A stretch of 64,000 bases of DNA from Hymenopus coronatus (Eukaryota > Arthropoda > Insecta > Mantodea > Hymenopodidae): contig CM060897.1 in NCBI GenBank assembly GCA_030762935.1, forward strand, positions 107,350,176-107,414,175, written 5' to 3'. Positions 22,318 through 32,089 of this stretch are shown here, piece after piece. Both the position numbers and the translations under genes were made by a program. The notes beneath the pieces are model-generated. The model had not been told where the DNA came from. It saw only the letters and a program-made list of their open reading frames with translations, and made no database searches. Position 1 is the first letter of the stretch; each line of letters opens with the position of its first letter.

Positions 22318-22972
22318 TACTAGAAATGGTCCTATTACTTAGTTCTTTACAAGTAGAAGGGAAATAAGTGAATGCATTAGATAAAAGCAACAGTCAAATC
22401 TTTCAAAAGCTTTCACTATGTGATTATCATTGAAATTCAGTTCTTTCTATGGCTAGGAGTAAATCAAAAGGGATATGAAATGTACAAGAAATTCCCATTT
22501 GAAAAGTGTTGGAAGTGTTTTAAATGGAAACTAGTAATATTTGGAGATATTAGTTTTACAAAATAAACTGTGTGACCAATTTGTGTTTTAATGAGTTCTA
22601 AATTTTTGTGCAGTTAAGTATTTGTCTGTCTCTCACGTTTACCAGTTGTGTAAAAGCCATTCATAATGAAGAGGACTTTACTTCCAAGAAATTCAGGATA
22701 TACATTTTGTCATCTAAATATCTTATTATATTTTAATGAAAATCGTATACCGTTTTTTAGAAAAATGAAAATTTTCAAAAATATTCCATGTAAAAGGCAG
22801 TTTGGGGTGGGTGGATATTTAATGGACCTTTTTCTAAAAATATTTTTTTTATTCAGTTGCCCTCAAAACATAATTTCTGGTGAAAACTCTTATCAAAGTT
22901 TTGGGTGCAATACAGTACCTTCTCTACCTAGCATTACATTGCACATTTGTGCAAAAGAAAATAAAAAGCACA
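22318..22972 (+). mobile_element. REP-A copy, 5' truncated and internally shortened
   Basis: Conserved blocks run from 'GAAATGGTCCTATTACTTAG' and 'CAAGTAGAAGGGAAATAAG' to 'TTCCATGTAAAAGGCAGTTTG' (split), then the 3' end 'CTCTACCTAGCATTACATTG'. The segment that holds the CA repeat is deleted ('GGATATTTAATGGACCTTTTTC'), and the terminal palindrome has decayed. Confidence 0.75.
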
Positions 22973-23611
22973 CATGAAAGTACTTCAAATTACCTGCAAC
23001 AAAAATAGACCCTTCCCTTTTTTCACTTTAAAATAATTGTATAATGTAATGTTATTGCACAAATCGTGTCTTTACACAGAAAAAAATATGTTACAAACAT
23101 AATGTTTGTATGCATATCATTGAGGAAGATAAGAATCCGGTAATGGATTCATGATAAATATTATTTAACAATATCTGCACATGCTACACTTTCACAATTA
23201 TATTTTGGTTTTTGAGTTTTTCAGTCCCCAAATCTCTCTTGATTGTCAATCAAGCCACTAACCAGCAGAAATCTGCTGATTGAATCTTATGGAAGTATAA
23301 TTTCCAATCAAATACTGATTGGCCCTTCTGCAACAGAAATTTTACTGATTGTCAGTCAAAGCTGTCATAATCTCTAATCAATTTTGATTTGCTTTCCTGC
23401 AACTGGGCATTATTAGTATAGCAAATACCAGTGCTTCAAATGAGTTGGTAGCGAGGATAGTGACTGCTTGTGATGTGTGTTTTATTACAGAAATATTGAA
23501 AGGATATGATTCTCCTTGTGCAGCAATCTCTGTAGGGTTTTTAGTGTTTTCTCAGTTCCAATAGTTTTGCAATCTCTCTTCACCGAGAACTGCAAAAAGA
23601 AACCAATTTTT
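22973..23611. other. Csp intron sequence with a cluster of TGATTG/CAATCA motifs
   Basis: AT-rich. Between about 23238 and 23392 several short inverted motifs of the type TGATTG...CAATCA occur; see the findings. No gene is visible. Confidence 0.4.
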
Positions 23612-23702
23612 AATCACTTATCTTGGTATCGAATTTTTTGGTGCAATACAATACCTTCTCTGCATACACTATGTGCATGTTACATGTAGAGAAAGTAAAA
23701 AA
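23612..23702 (+). mobile_element. REP-A 3' end fragment
   Basis: Only the last 90 bases are present: 'TCTTGGTATCGAATTTTTTGG', 'ATACCTTCTCTGCATACAC' and 'ACATGTAGAGAAAGTAAAA'. The palindromic end is intact enough to fold. Confidence 0.8.
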
Positions 23703-24184
23703 GGTATAACTTTTAGTTAGAATTATTTATTTCTCTCAAGGTTGAGTGTATTGAGAACCATATGTTGTCAACTTTAGGAGTGATTTTCTGTTTGAGTACT
23801 AAGTCTTTTTTGCATAATGAACCATTTTGTGCAATCAAAAATTTCAAATTGTTTTTAAGAGCAGAAGAATGATGAGCTACAGTTCTCTGGTGGCTCTGTT
23901 ATAATTTCTTTAATCAGTGGGTATTTTGTTATTTTCTATAGTTTTCTGATTATCTCTTAATTTCTAAATGTTTTATGTGGCAGCCAAAACATTTTAAAGT
24001 TATTTCTTGATGGTAGATTTGGAGGCCTACTAGCCAGAAATGCAGTGGTCTGGATATTTCTTGTTAAACTGCTTTGTATTTGTGTTAACAAATTAAGATT
24101 AGTGTATGAATTCCTATTAAAAGGATGTCTTTGCAATATTGTAATTTCTGATACGTAGCTTTAATTGAGAGATTTAGTAGCAAT
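23703..24184. other. Csp intron sequence, nothing recognised
   Basis: AT-rich and repeat-poor as far as can be seen from this window. Confidence 0.4.
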
Positions 24185-25200
24185 ACAAGGTCGGTTCAAA
24201 AAATTCTGGAACTTTACCCACAAAATTTTTCTATGCTTACCTTTTACTTATTGTGCATGCTCTTCTTCGAAATGCTCTCCTTCACAATTGATATCTCTCC
24301 CAATGCCATTTTCACTTCTGGAAGCAGTGTTGGTACACCTCTTTCTGGATCACATGAAGCACTGCCTGCAAATCTTCTTTTATCTCATCTTATCTTTGCA
24401 TTTCCTTTCAACTGGGTTTTCAACTTTGGAAATAAAAAGAAGTCTGCAGTCCCAGGTCTGGAGAGTATGTAGTATGAGGCAGCACAGTAATATTGTTTTT
24501 TGTGCATTAGTCACGCACCAACAGAGATGAATGTGTGGGGGCATTATTGTGATGCAATAGCCATGAATTGTCTTGCCACATTTCAGATAGTTTCCTTCTC
24601 ACAGATGTTGCAACACGTCCTGATAGTACCATCAATTAACAGTTTGTGTCTGTGGCACGAATTCATAATGAACTAATCTTACAAAGTCAAAGAAAACTAT
24701 TAGCATGGCTTTGACCTCTCCTGGTGAGTTTTTTTTGAGAACCTTTCCTGACCCATTATGAAGATTGAACTTTGCCCTCAATGTCATAACTGTTCCATCG
24801 CCAGTTATGATTCTCTTAAGGAACATCTTGTTCTCATTTACACAATCCAAAAGCAGATTGTGAGGCAATGGACTTTCTGGTATTGACTAATGAGCCATGG
24901 AATGAATTTGGCGGTAGCACGATGCATCTGAAGATGATGTGTCAGGATTTCATGACTTGATCCACTAAAATGTTGCATTCTTCTGCAATCTTTCGGACAG
25001 TCAGTCTTTGACTGACACACAATTTCGTTGATGTTCATAACATAAGTGGCATCAGTAAATGTTAAAGGGTGTCCTGCCTGAATGAGAGCCATCTCTAACA
25101 TTTTTAAACTGCATAAACCATTCGTATTACTGAGTATGGCTTAAGAACTCATCACTGTAGACTTCCTATATCTCTGTAAAGGTTTTCTTGAGTTTTATGC
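24185..25200 (-). mobile_element. mariner element 3, left end present, transposase on minus strand
   Basis: The left end ACAAGGTCGGTTCAAAAAAT is a mariner terminal repeat and is shared with a second fragment at 26890. The minus strand encodes a decayed mariner transposase in order: 'WFMQFKNVRDGSHSGRTPF' (N-terminal region), 'VCQSKTDCPKDCRRMQHFSG' and 'SSHEILTHHLQMHRATAKFI', then 'RIITGDGTVMTLRAKF', where 'TGDxTW' normally carries the first catalytic Asp, and 'AMLIVFFDFVRLVHYEFVPQ' with the second. The right end is not found; the element seems truncated near 25200, just before a SINE fragment. Confidence 0.85.
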
Positions 25201-25257
25201 AATTTTTATCAGAGAGACATTTAGACCTGATGTTGCAGGTTCTAACATCGCAAAGTG

Positions 25258-25342
25258 ATGGTCTTAGATATTCTTAGCATGGCTTCCTTTGGAAGGGAAG
25301 TAAAGTCAGTGGTACTGTGCTGTAGATTTATAGCTAAAAGAC
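25258..25342 (+). mobile_element. SINE-1 fragment
   Basis: Body-only fragment: 'TTCTTAGCATGGCTTCCTTTG', then 'GAAGGGAAGTAAAGTCAGTGG' and 'GTAGATTTATAGCTAAAAGACC'. Head and tail are missing. It is wedged between mariner 3 and a REP-A copy. Confidence 0.75.
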
Positions 25343-25344
25343 CT

Positions 25345-25795
25345 ATTTATTCTGTATGACTTTTGTTGGATTTTGCATAACTAGTAAACCGTAAGAGATA
25401 GACAAAACCCTACTATACAAAGTATGTAGATCTCATTGAAACATGCAATTTATGTTATATACATGTTTTTTGTGGTGTTGACCATTTTTGAGATATTCCT
25501 TGTTATTGATTTCAGTTTTAAAATCCTTAAAATGTTTCACATACAGGAATTTGCCAACTCCTGGCAATGCAAAGAAACTGATTTCATCCACATGGCAACC
25601 AGTGTTTAAAAGATTTGACTATGATTTTAGCTTAGTGCATTTTATTATTTCCTTTCTATTTATAAGAAAGCATTTCTGCTAATGTTTATCTTGATTAGCT
25701 TGGTGTAGATAGAAGAATAAGCTTTTTAACAATAATTTGTTACAGAGATGTAGAAAAAGTCATGTGAATGGGATACATCAGATTTTTTGAACTAC
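25345..25795 (-). mobile_element. REP-A copy, 5' half
   Basis: Reads on the minus strand from the 5' end (at the right, 'CATGTGAATGGGATACATCAG', then ATTTTTT) back to 'TTTGCATAACTAGTAAACCG' near the left edge. The 3' half with the palindrome is absent. It ends only about 80 bases before the next Csp exon. Confidence 0.8.
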
Positions 25796-25875
25796 TAGTG
25801 CTAATAATTACTTCAACTACATTTCAGCATAACTTATTTAAATGTTATGACAAGTAATGTAATGTAATGTTCCAG

Positions 25876-26028
25876 TTCAAAGAGGTGAACAGAGCCCACA
25901 GTATCCTAAGTGACTTGACAAAACGCAACATTTATGACAACTATGGCTCTCTGGGACTCTACATAGCTGAGCAGTTTGGCGAGGAGAATGTCAATGCATA
26001 TTTCCTGGTTACTTCAGGATGGTGCAAG
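25876..26028 (+). CDS. Csp: Csp exon: end of J domain and linker
   Basis: This 153-base exon is exactly 51 codons, phase 0 at both ends. It starts '[20 protein letters not shown]' and continues through '[20 protein letters not shown]' to '[11 protein letters not shown]'. This is helix III/IV of the J domain and the linker before the cysteine string, nearly identical to other animal CSPs. The acceptor is TGTTCCAG and the donor AAG/GTTGGT. The last residues (SGWCK) correspond to the SSWWAK of vertebrate DNAJC5. It is separated from the previous exon by a 6.3-kb intron filled with REP-A and a mariner. Confidence 0.97.
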
Positions 26029-26334
26029 GTTGGTACTTTCCTTAGTAGCAAGGCTTCAGATGAAAAATTAAAATTTTGAAGTATGGTGTTATGCTAAGAT
26101 AAGTTTCCAGTTTCATTTGGTCATAAGTGTTACATTTCTCTGTTAATAGATATTGATTTTGATAATCTGTTCATAATAGACATTTGTATATGTTTGTTTA
26201 GCATTGTTCACTTTGTGAAATACCTGTATCTGGAGTGGTGTAGAAAAAAAATTAACTTTTTCACTGTATTGTTCATGTGAGAAAAAATAAAGAAACATTG
26301 TGGATAGAGTAAATAGGTAGCTTAAAGAATAAGT
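26029..26334. other. Csp intron sequence, nothing recognised
   Basis: AT-rich; no feature supported. Confidence 0.4.
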
Positions 26335-26400
26335 TTGCCTCTGTAATCTGGTGCTTAGCATTGTAGCTTCCAAATCCAGGGTTCAATTTATGGAAGATCT
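26335..26400 (+). repeat. Possible tRNA-like SINE head
   Basis: 'GTAATCTGGTGCTTAGCATTG' resembles a box A and 'CCAGGGTTCAATTTATGG' a box B at roughly the right spacing. It does not extend into the SINE-1 body. Weak. Confidence 0.25.
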
Positions 26401-26889
26401 TCAGCCAAGATTCCCTGTCCTGTAGAGTCTGGAAGTGCATGTGTGTTTTTAATTTTAATTAACTTTTTATACTACAAATATGTTCTGATGGCTAAGTGGT
26501 CTATGATAACCCGCCAAAAGTTTGGCAAATTCTCTGCAAGTAACACCATGTTTTTCATTGCAAAATTGGATTTTATTCCAACAAGGATAAGCAGGGTTAT
26601 TATAAAAGAATAGACCAAAAAATGTGTTAAATACAACCATAAGATTTTTTGGTTTATTAATTAAATGGTGTATTGTATACAAAGCAATACCTTTTGTAAA
26701 AATGCGAAGAATGGATAGAAAAATATGTTCAAGAAAAAGGGCTAGGACTAGAACAAAAGTTAATTCCATTCTTATTTATTTATGGATGAAATAATGATAA
26801 TTTAAGCAATAGTAATAATATTTTACCTGTAATAAATAATGTGCAGATTCTTGGTCTGCTTTTTTGCATGTAATTTGGTTCTTTCAGTG

Positions 26890-27043
26890 TACAAGGTCTG
26901 TTCAAAATATTCCGGAACTGTATCCACAAAATCTTTTTATGCTTAACCTTTTACTTACTGTGCATGGTCTCTTTCGAAATACTCTTCTCCACAATTGATA
27001 CACTGCTCTCAATGCAGTTTCCACCTGTGGAAAAGCAGTCTTG
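26890..27043 (-). mobile_element. mariner element 3 family, terminal fragment
   Basis: Starts with the same end as the copy at 24185 (ACAAGGTCTGTTCAAAATAT) and continues in parallel: 'CCACAAAATCTTTTTATGCTT' and 'TTTCGAAATACTCTTCTCCAC'. It stops abruptly at 'GGAAAAGCAG' and is joined to a REP-A 3' end. Confidence 0.8.
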
Positions 27044-27044
27044 G

Positions 27045-27128
27045 TACAAATCTCGGTATCAAATTTTTGGGTTCAATGCAATACCTTCTCTATACACTAT
27101 GTGCATAGTACGTATAGAGAAGGTAAAA
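27045..27128 (+). mobile_element. REP-A 3' end fragment
   Basis: 'CAAATCTCGGTATCAAATTTT', then a nearly perfect terminal palindrome: TTCTCTATAC, ACTATGTGCATAGT, AC, GTATAGAGAA, followed by GGTAAAA. This is the cleanest example of the REP-A end in the window. Confidence 0.85.
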
Positions 27129-27290
27129 AGGGAATGTGTTAATTCTATAAAAATCATTCTGTATATGAGAGGTATCAATATACATTAAGGTTGATTGAAG
27201 TTTGGAGGAATTTAGTAACAGTGACGGTCAAATTATATGTTTTATTAATTTGTTGAGTTGGTTTTTTAACACGTCACTTACATTGTTATT

Positions 27291-27336
27291 ATGAGGAACT
27301 AGTTTCGAAAGCCTATGCTTTCATTTTCAACCTCAC
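27291..27336 (-). ncRNA. Hammerhead-ribozyme-like motif in PLE end (left arm)
   Basis: On the minus strand: stem I strand GUGAGG, core UUGAAAA (standard CUGANGA), stem II GAAAGC/GCUUUC with loop AUAG, then GAAA, a self-complementary ACUAGU as stem III, U at the cleavage position, and stem I strand CCUCAU. All three helices form. Core positions 3 and 8 are U and A in place of C and G. Hammerheads are known in PLE terminal repeats. Confidence 0.7.
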
Positions 27337-27936
27337 GGGTCCAACTACCATTGCTGGCTGCATTTGCTTGTACTCTCTTCTCTGGTGGCGAAATGATGAA
27401 CTTCTTACTAAGCTGTCTACTGGTGGGATTTCAAAGTTTATTAGCCGATCTTTGTTTTTCCATATGAGGATGTTTTCCCAGGTTGTGAGTTCATTGTGGC
27501 CTGACATGGTTTTAAGCAATTTTGGATTTGGATCTAGATTGTGGTTTGTTTTCCAAAAGTGAAATGCTACTGCCGATTTGTCTTCTTGTTTCAATTTTAG
27601 GTTTCTAAAGTGCTCTTTGGATCTGATTTTTAAACTTTTTTTGGTTTGTCCTATGTAGAACTTTTCACAATTTGTGCATTTAATTTGATATATTCCTGAC
27701 CTATTTTCTGGTGGAATTTCATCTTTTATTTTTGAATTCAGTAATTTTATGACAGAAAATCTGTTTATTGGAGCCAGGGTGATGTCTTGTTCTTTGAAGA
27801 TTTTTTTGAATTTTCTAAATGCTCGGGGGTGGTAAGTGAATTTTTTGAATGTGTTGATATTGTTTTTTCCTGCTGTTAGGGTAGTTATTTCTTTTATGGT
27901 TTTTTTCTGCTTTGCTTTGTTTAGTTTCTTGTACAC
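27313..27936 (-). CDS. PLE GIY-YIG endonuclease part, intact open frame of 207 codons
   Basis: The open frame covers the linker ('TTLTAGKNNINTFKKFTYHP') and the GIY-YIG nuclease that PLEs use to nick their target. Residues 84-87 read GIYQ, followed by 'KCTNCEKFYIGQTKKSLKIR', which contains a Cys pair, the YIG motif and the catalytic-type Arg, then 'SKEHFRNLKL' and a later Glu in 'TTWENILIWK'. The protein begins within the ORF, at the boundary of the inverted arm, so it is the C-terminal part of an RT-endonuclease polyprotein and not a complete gene. It remains open while the matching plus-strand copy is broken, and lies head-to-head with it. Confidence 0.85.
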   Translation of the reverse strand: MYKKLNKAKQKKTIKEITTLTAGKNNINTFKKFTYHPRAFRKFKKIFKEQDITLAPINRFSVIKLLNSKIKDEIPPENRSGIYQIKCTNCEKFYIGQTKKSLKIRSKEHFRNLKLKQEDKSAVAFHFWKTNHNLDPNPKLLKTMSGHNELTTWENILIWKNKDRLINFEIPPVDSLVRSSSFRHQRREYKQMQPAMVVGPVRLKMKA

Positions 27937-27941
27937 AAGGT

Positions 27942-28988
27942 TCTTGCTGTATCTCTATGGGCAACCCTCTATCTCCATTTTTGGCAAATTTATTTATGAG
28001 CAAATTCGAAACGCACATGAAGAAAGCATTCCCATGGATTTTCAAAGTGTGGTACCGCTATGTTGATGACATATTTCCAATAGTACCAAGTAGACATTTA
28101 GATGATGCCATAAAATTATTAAACATACAGGAAAAAACAATAAAATTCACAATGGAAACAGAAACCAATGGAGAACTCCCATTCTTAGACCTAAGAATCA
28201 TCAGAAACGACACAAAAGTAAACTTTGGAATCTTACAGAAAACCAACTCAATCAGAAAATTACATTAAAAATGAAAGCTACAACCCATTACCACGCAAAC
28301 ATGCAACAATAAGTAGCCTCACACATAGATTAGTAAATGTACCTATGAGCACAACCGAATTCAACAAAGAGTTAAAAACCATAATTCAAACAGCAGAACA
28401 AAATGGATACAGCAAGAACCTTGTGTACAAGAAACTAAACAAAGCAAAGCAGAAAAAAACCATAAAAGAAATAACTACCCTAACAGCAGGAAAAAACAAT
28501 ATCAACACATTCAAAAAATTCACTTACCACCCCCGAGCATTTAGAAAATTCAAAAATACTTCAAAGAACAAGACATCACCCTGGCTCCAATAAACAGATT
28601 TTCTGTCATAAAATTACTGAATTCAAAAATAAAAGATGAAATTCCACCAGAAAATAGGTCAGGAATATATCAAATTAAATGCACAAATTGTGAAAAGTTC
28701 TACATAGGACAAACCAAAAAAAGTTTAAAAATCAGATCCAAAGAGCACTTTAGAAACCTAAAATTGAAACAAGAAGACAAATCGGCAGTAGTATTTCACT
28801 TTTGGAAAGAAAACCACAATCTAGATCCAAATCCAAAATTGCTTAAAACCATGTCAGGCCACAATGAACTCACAACCTGAGAAAACATCCTCATATGGAA
28901 AAACAAAGATCGGCTAATAAACTTTGAAATCCTGCCAGTAGACAGCTTAGTTAAGAAGTTCATCATTTTGCCACCAGAGAAGAGAGTA
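27942..28988 (+). pseudogene. PLE reverse transcriptase (C-terminal half) plus GIY-YIG endonuclease, frameshifted
   Basis: The RT part reads 'SMGNPLSPFLANLFMSKFE' and 'KVWYRYVDDIFPIVPS', RT motifs B and C with the YVDD catalytic pair, then 'GELPFLDLRIIRN'. A frame change near 28260 leads to the linker (28225-28593) and another near 28560 to the endonuclease: 'ENRSGIYQIKCTNCEKFYIG' and 'QTKKSLKIRSKEHF'. An in-frame TGA replaces Trp in 'TTWENILI'. RT motifs before B are absent. Same element as the minus-strand copy. Confidence 0.88.
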
Positions 28989-29022
28989 CAAGCAAATGCA
29001 GCCAGCAATGGTAGTTGGACCT

Positions 29023-29068
29023 GTGAGGTTGAAAATGAAAGCATAGGCTTTCGAAACTAGTCCCTCAT
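29023..29068 (+). ncRNA. Hammerhead-ribozyme-like motif in PLE end (right arm)
   Basis: Positions: GUGAGG 29023-29028 (stem I), UUGAAAA 29029-29035 (core), GAAAGC 29037-29042 and GCUUUC 29047-29052 (stem II), GAAA 29053-29056, ACUAGU 29056-29061 (stem III), C 29062 (cleavage base), CCUCAU 29063-29068 (stem I). Compared with the canonical CUGANGA core, C3 is U and G8 is A. The other conserved core bases are in place. Confidence 0.7.
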
Positions 29069-29264
29069 AATAACAATGTAAGTGATGTAGTGTTAAAAAA
29101 TGCACTCAACAAATTAATAAAACATACATTAAGGTCTTAATTTAATTTTACCTCTTATCTTATATAAAGACTTTCTTTATAGCAGTGCAGTAATTTAACA
29201 ATTATTGAAATTTCGTATGCTGTCAACCCAGTTCACATTACGACTATCAATGGTGTGATTTCAG

Positions 29265-29396
29265 GCACTTATTCTCTTCTGTGGAATCATCACAGGCTGT
29301 TACCTATGCTGCTGCTGTTGCTGCTGCTGCAATTTCTGTTGTGGCAAATGTAAACCAAGGCAACCTGAAGAGACAGGCGACTACCACACTCTCCAT
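29265..29396 (+). CDS. Csp: Csp exon: cysteine string
   Basis: This 132-base exon encodes 44 codons, phase 0 at both ends. It begins '[14 protein letters not shown]', followed by eight consecutive cysteines, 'NFCCGKC' and '[15 protein letters not shown]'; thirteen cysteines fall within 24 residues. The cysteines are palmitoylated in the known proteins and anchor CSP to vesicle membranes. The acceptor is GATTTCAG and the donor CAT/GTACGT. The segment after the string resembles insect CSPs ('...YxxL'). It follows the PLE by only about 140 bases. Confidence 0.97.
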
Positions 29397-31520
29397 GTAC
29401 GTAGACAACTTGCATGCCAAAGTCTGTATACTTTAATCTCACTATGTGTTGGAAAGGTGCAGCTCAAGAAAATGGAAGCAACTGCATTCATTTTAGTCCT
29501 AATAGGTAGAACCTTCTCTCTTATATATTTTTTTTTATCACTGCAAAAGGTAAGGAGTAAAGTCGCCTTAATTCTAATTTGAAAACATACAGCAGATGTC
29601 ATCAGCTTTTTGCACTATTATGCGTAACTTGTTCACCTGTGTCAGCCTTCTAGAGCTCAGTTAGTCATGAACGGAAATGCACCAGTATTGACAGGGTTGT
29701 GATGGTCTGAAGTCTTCAAATATGCAAGTGAATTACAAATGAGTTAGCTATTTTCAAAATCCTTGAAGTTTATCCCAAACAAAAATGGGATATAGGTGCC
29801 TTTTTGTGTAGAAGACCTCGAAACATATTTTCATTGTTATGAGGAGTTAAAGATTACCTAAGATTTGAAATATATTTTGCTATTAAGTAATTTGTATATT
29901 TTAAGCAAAGTCTAGAGCCTGGGAAATTGTGAAAATGCAGTCAAAAGCATCTCGAAACTTCTTTTTACAGTACTTATAAATTCTTTCTGAAACAAAGGTG
30001 GCCATCGCTGTTTTATGAAAAACTTAGGTGGTTTTACTTTGTTAACATACAATTCATTTTAAGGCACATGTTTTCAGTGACAAATATTTTGTATTTTGTG
30101 ATAAAAATTATTTAATTCACTTATTACATTACACCATGGAGGACAACATATTAATATACAATAACCAATAAACTATAATACAATAATATAATAATCATAT
30201 GAAATCATTTTATTTGGCAACTATTTTGTCTGGTTAGACATTGCTGTTATTACAGTCTAGTAGAACATAGTATTAAATGTTTAAAATTTTTTCAACCATG
30301 TTGTTATAATTTTGCATTAGTGCAAGTATAACAGCTGATAGGAGAATAGTGAATAATATGTGAACTTGTTACTTTGTGGAGCCATGAAAACCTAAGTAGG
30401 TAATTATTTTTCTTGTATTCATAATGTTCCAGCTATTATGACAATCGCTGAGAAAGATATAGATGGTCTTGTGAGCTTTTGTAGATGTTACATGAAATGA
30501 AATAAATAATCCTGTGAAATGGGATGGAATTTTGAAGTCTAAGCTAAACAGTAATTTTCGCCTTGGAGGTTATGTTTACCAAGTTTGGTCAAAATCGGTG
30601 CAACAGGGTAGAAGCCTATAAAAAAAACATACATATATGTATAATACTGACTTTTATACATTAGATTACGAGAACAGCTAATTTCAAGGGAGATTGCAAA
30701 ATGTTCATGTTTTTGACAGTTTAAAAACTTTTCTCTGCATGTTCATTCCTTATCTCAAATTTACTTTTCAATCTCGGTTTAAGGCAACATTTTTATTGTA
30801 AACTATTCAGGTCAATATTGATTTAAAATGCTTTACTTTAATGGATGAAATATTGTTACCATTCTGTAAATTCCAGTAAGATGTTCAGCTGTACACAATT
30901 TTACATAATTATTTCCAAGTTTCGAGTTGGAATGGGCCTCATGTTCTAGTTGTCACTTCCATATAACCAATCCATATTATAATGGCTGCTACCACAGTTC
31001 TGAGTGTTGGTGAGTGTTCAGTGTTTTTCTTTTTTTTTATAGAATTGTATAACATTATGTATCAGCAAAAATATAGGTACATATCATCTTTTCTAAGTCT
31101 TGTTTTGTACTTTCGCTGTAATATAAAAATGAGAGTTAGAGGTAATTCTTTCATATCTATTCTGTGATGCAAGTATACTTGCAGATGCATTTCATTTTCC
31201 CATCCCTATATTTTCATGTCAGTATTCTCCACTCACATAACTGCGGATATGTCTAGCATTAGCAATGAAAACTGTTTAACCAGAGCTGGCAAGCCTTCAA
31301 CATTACAGAAATTGAAATTGCCAGAAACTATGCTCCAGTAAGGGATTGTTGATTAGGATTCTAAGCTACCCCCAAGAAGCTTTTGCAAAATCTGTGAAGA
31401 TTTCTAGGTGATGACCATTCTTGTACAGTGAGGAAAACTTCAAAGCAGTTTTCTTAGTATCAAAAATCAAAAAGTAGGTTCCTTGCAGAAATCTGACAAT
31501 ATGTGGTAATAGTGAATGAT
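29397..31520. other. Start of the giant Csp intron, nothing recognised
   Basis: AT-rich throughout. Around 30540-30620 the sequence 'TACCAAGTTTGGTCAAAATC' followed by 'GGTGCAACAGGGTAGAAG' looks like a piece of an arthropod repeat, but I see no second copy in the window. No coding frame with family motifs. Confidence 0.4.
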
Positions 31521-31532
31521 GAAACAGAGTAA

Positions 31533-31830
31533 GTCGCCCTCCGTGGTGTAATGGTTACCATACTGACTTCATATACCCATGGTTGCGGGTTCAAACCCGG
31601 CAGAGGGCGATGGATTTTTTCGGGTGTAAAAATCCTTAGCATGGTTACCTTCGGAAGGGAAGTAAAGCCGTTGGTCCCGTGTCGTAGTTTTATGGCATGT
31701 AAAAGAACCTCAAGCCTGATAAGAGAGGCCTCTGAGCAAAATTAATGGGTCTTTCACGCCCAATTTAGAATGGGACGCTGAGAACCAGAGTAGTTAAAGA
31801 GCATCCATAAATAACATGCCATTTCATTTT
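31533..31830 (+). mobile_element. SINE-1, complete, with target duplication
   Basis: The head runs 31533-31610 with box A (TGGTGTAATGGTTACCAT) and box B (GGTTCAAACC). Its ends, GTCGCCCTC and GAGGGCGA, pair like a tRNA acceptor stem. The body continues to the 3' end 'AACATGCCATTTCATTTT'. A 12-base direct repeat flanks it: GAAACAGAGTAA (31521-31532) and GAAACACAGTAA (31831-31842), one mismatch. This marks insertion by reverse transcription at a nicked target, as for LINE-driven SINEs. Confidence 0.92.
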
Positions 31831-32089
31831 GAAACACAGTAAAGCTACAGAATGGAGGGAAACACACTATAAAGCAAAATTTTGCTTAAAACTTCAGAGA
31901 ATGCAATAAATTAGTCAGGCTTTAACACAAATTTTGCATGAAAGTTAACCTTTTATTCCAATTTTAAGTACAGTTTTTATTTGATTACAAGATAACCTCA
32001 AGTGCAAGATGGCCTCCTTTTTTCAGAACTTAATTTTAAAATTTAGCATATCTATATAAAAAAAAACACGTAACATATATTTTGATTAA

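Larger units (their letters stand above)
27238..29127. mobile_element. Penelope-like element (PLE) in an inverted-repeat arrangement
   Basis: Two arms of about 715 bases, 27238-27953 (minus) and 28407-29127 (plus), are inverted copies of a PLE 3' part: linker, GIY-YIG endonuclease and the pLTR-like end with a hammerhead-like motif. The 450 bases between them (27954-28406) hold the RT C-terminal half and belong to the plus-strand copy. Arm identity is high, with only small differences, so the arrangement is fairly young or has been homogenised. PLEs are known to insert with partial inverted or tandem copies. The 5' half of RT is missing, so neither copy is complete. Confidence 0.9.

Noticed and set aside
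24165..24530. Plus-strand open frame of 121 codons
   Set aside because: It lies antisense over the mariner 3 terminal repeat and transposase; its own translation has no family motif.
29265..29396. TGC-rich run as a microsatellite only
   Set aside because: The run is in the correct frame and position for the CSP cysteine string, mixes TGC and TGT codons, and is flanked by matching coding sequence and splice sites.
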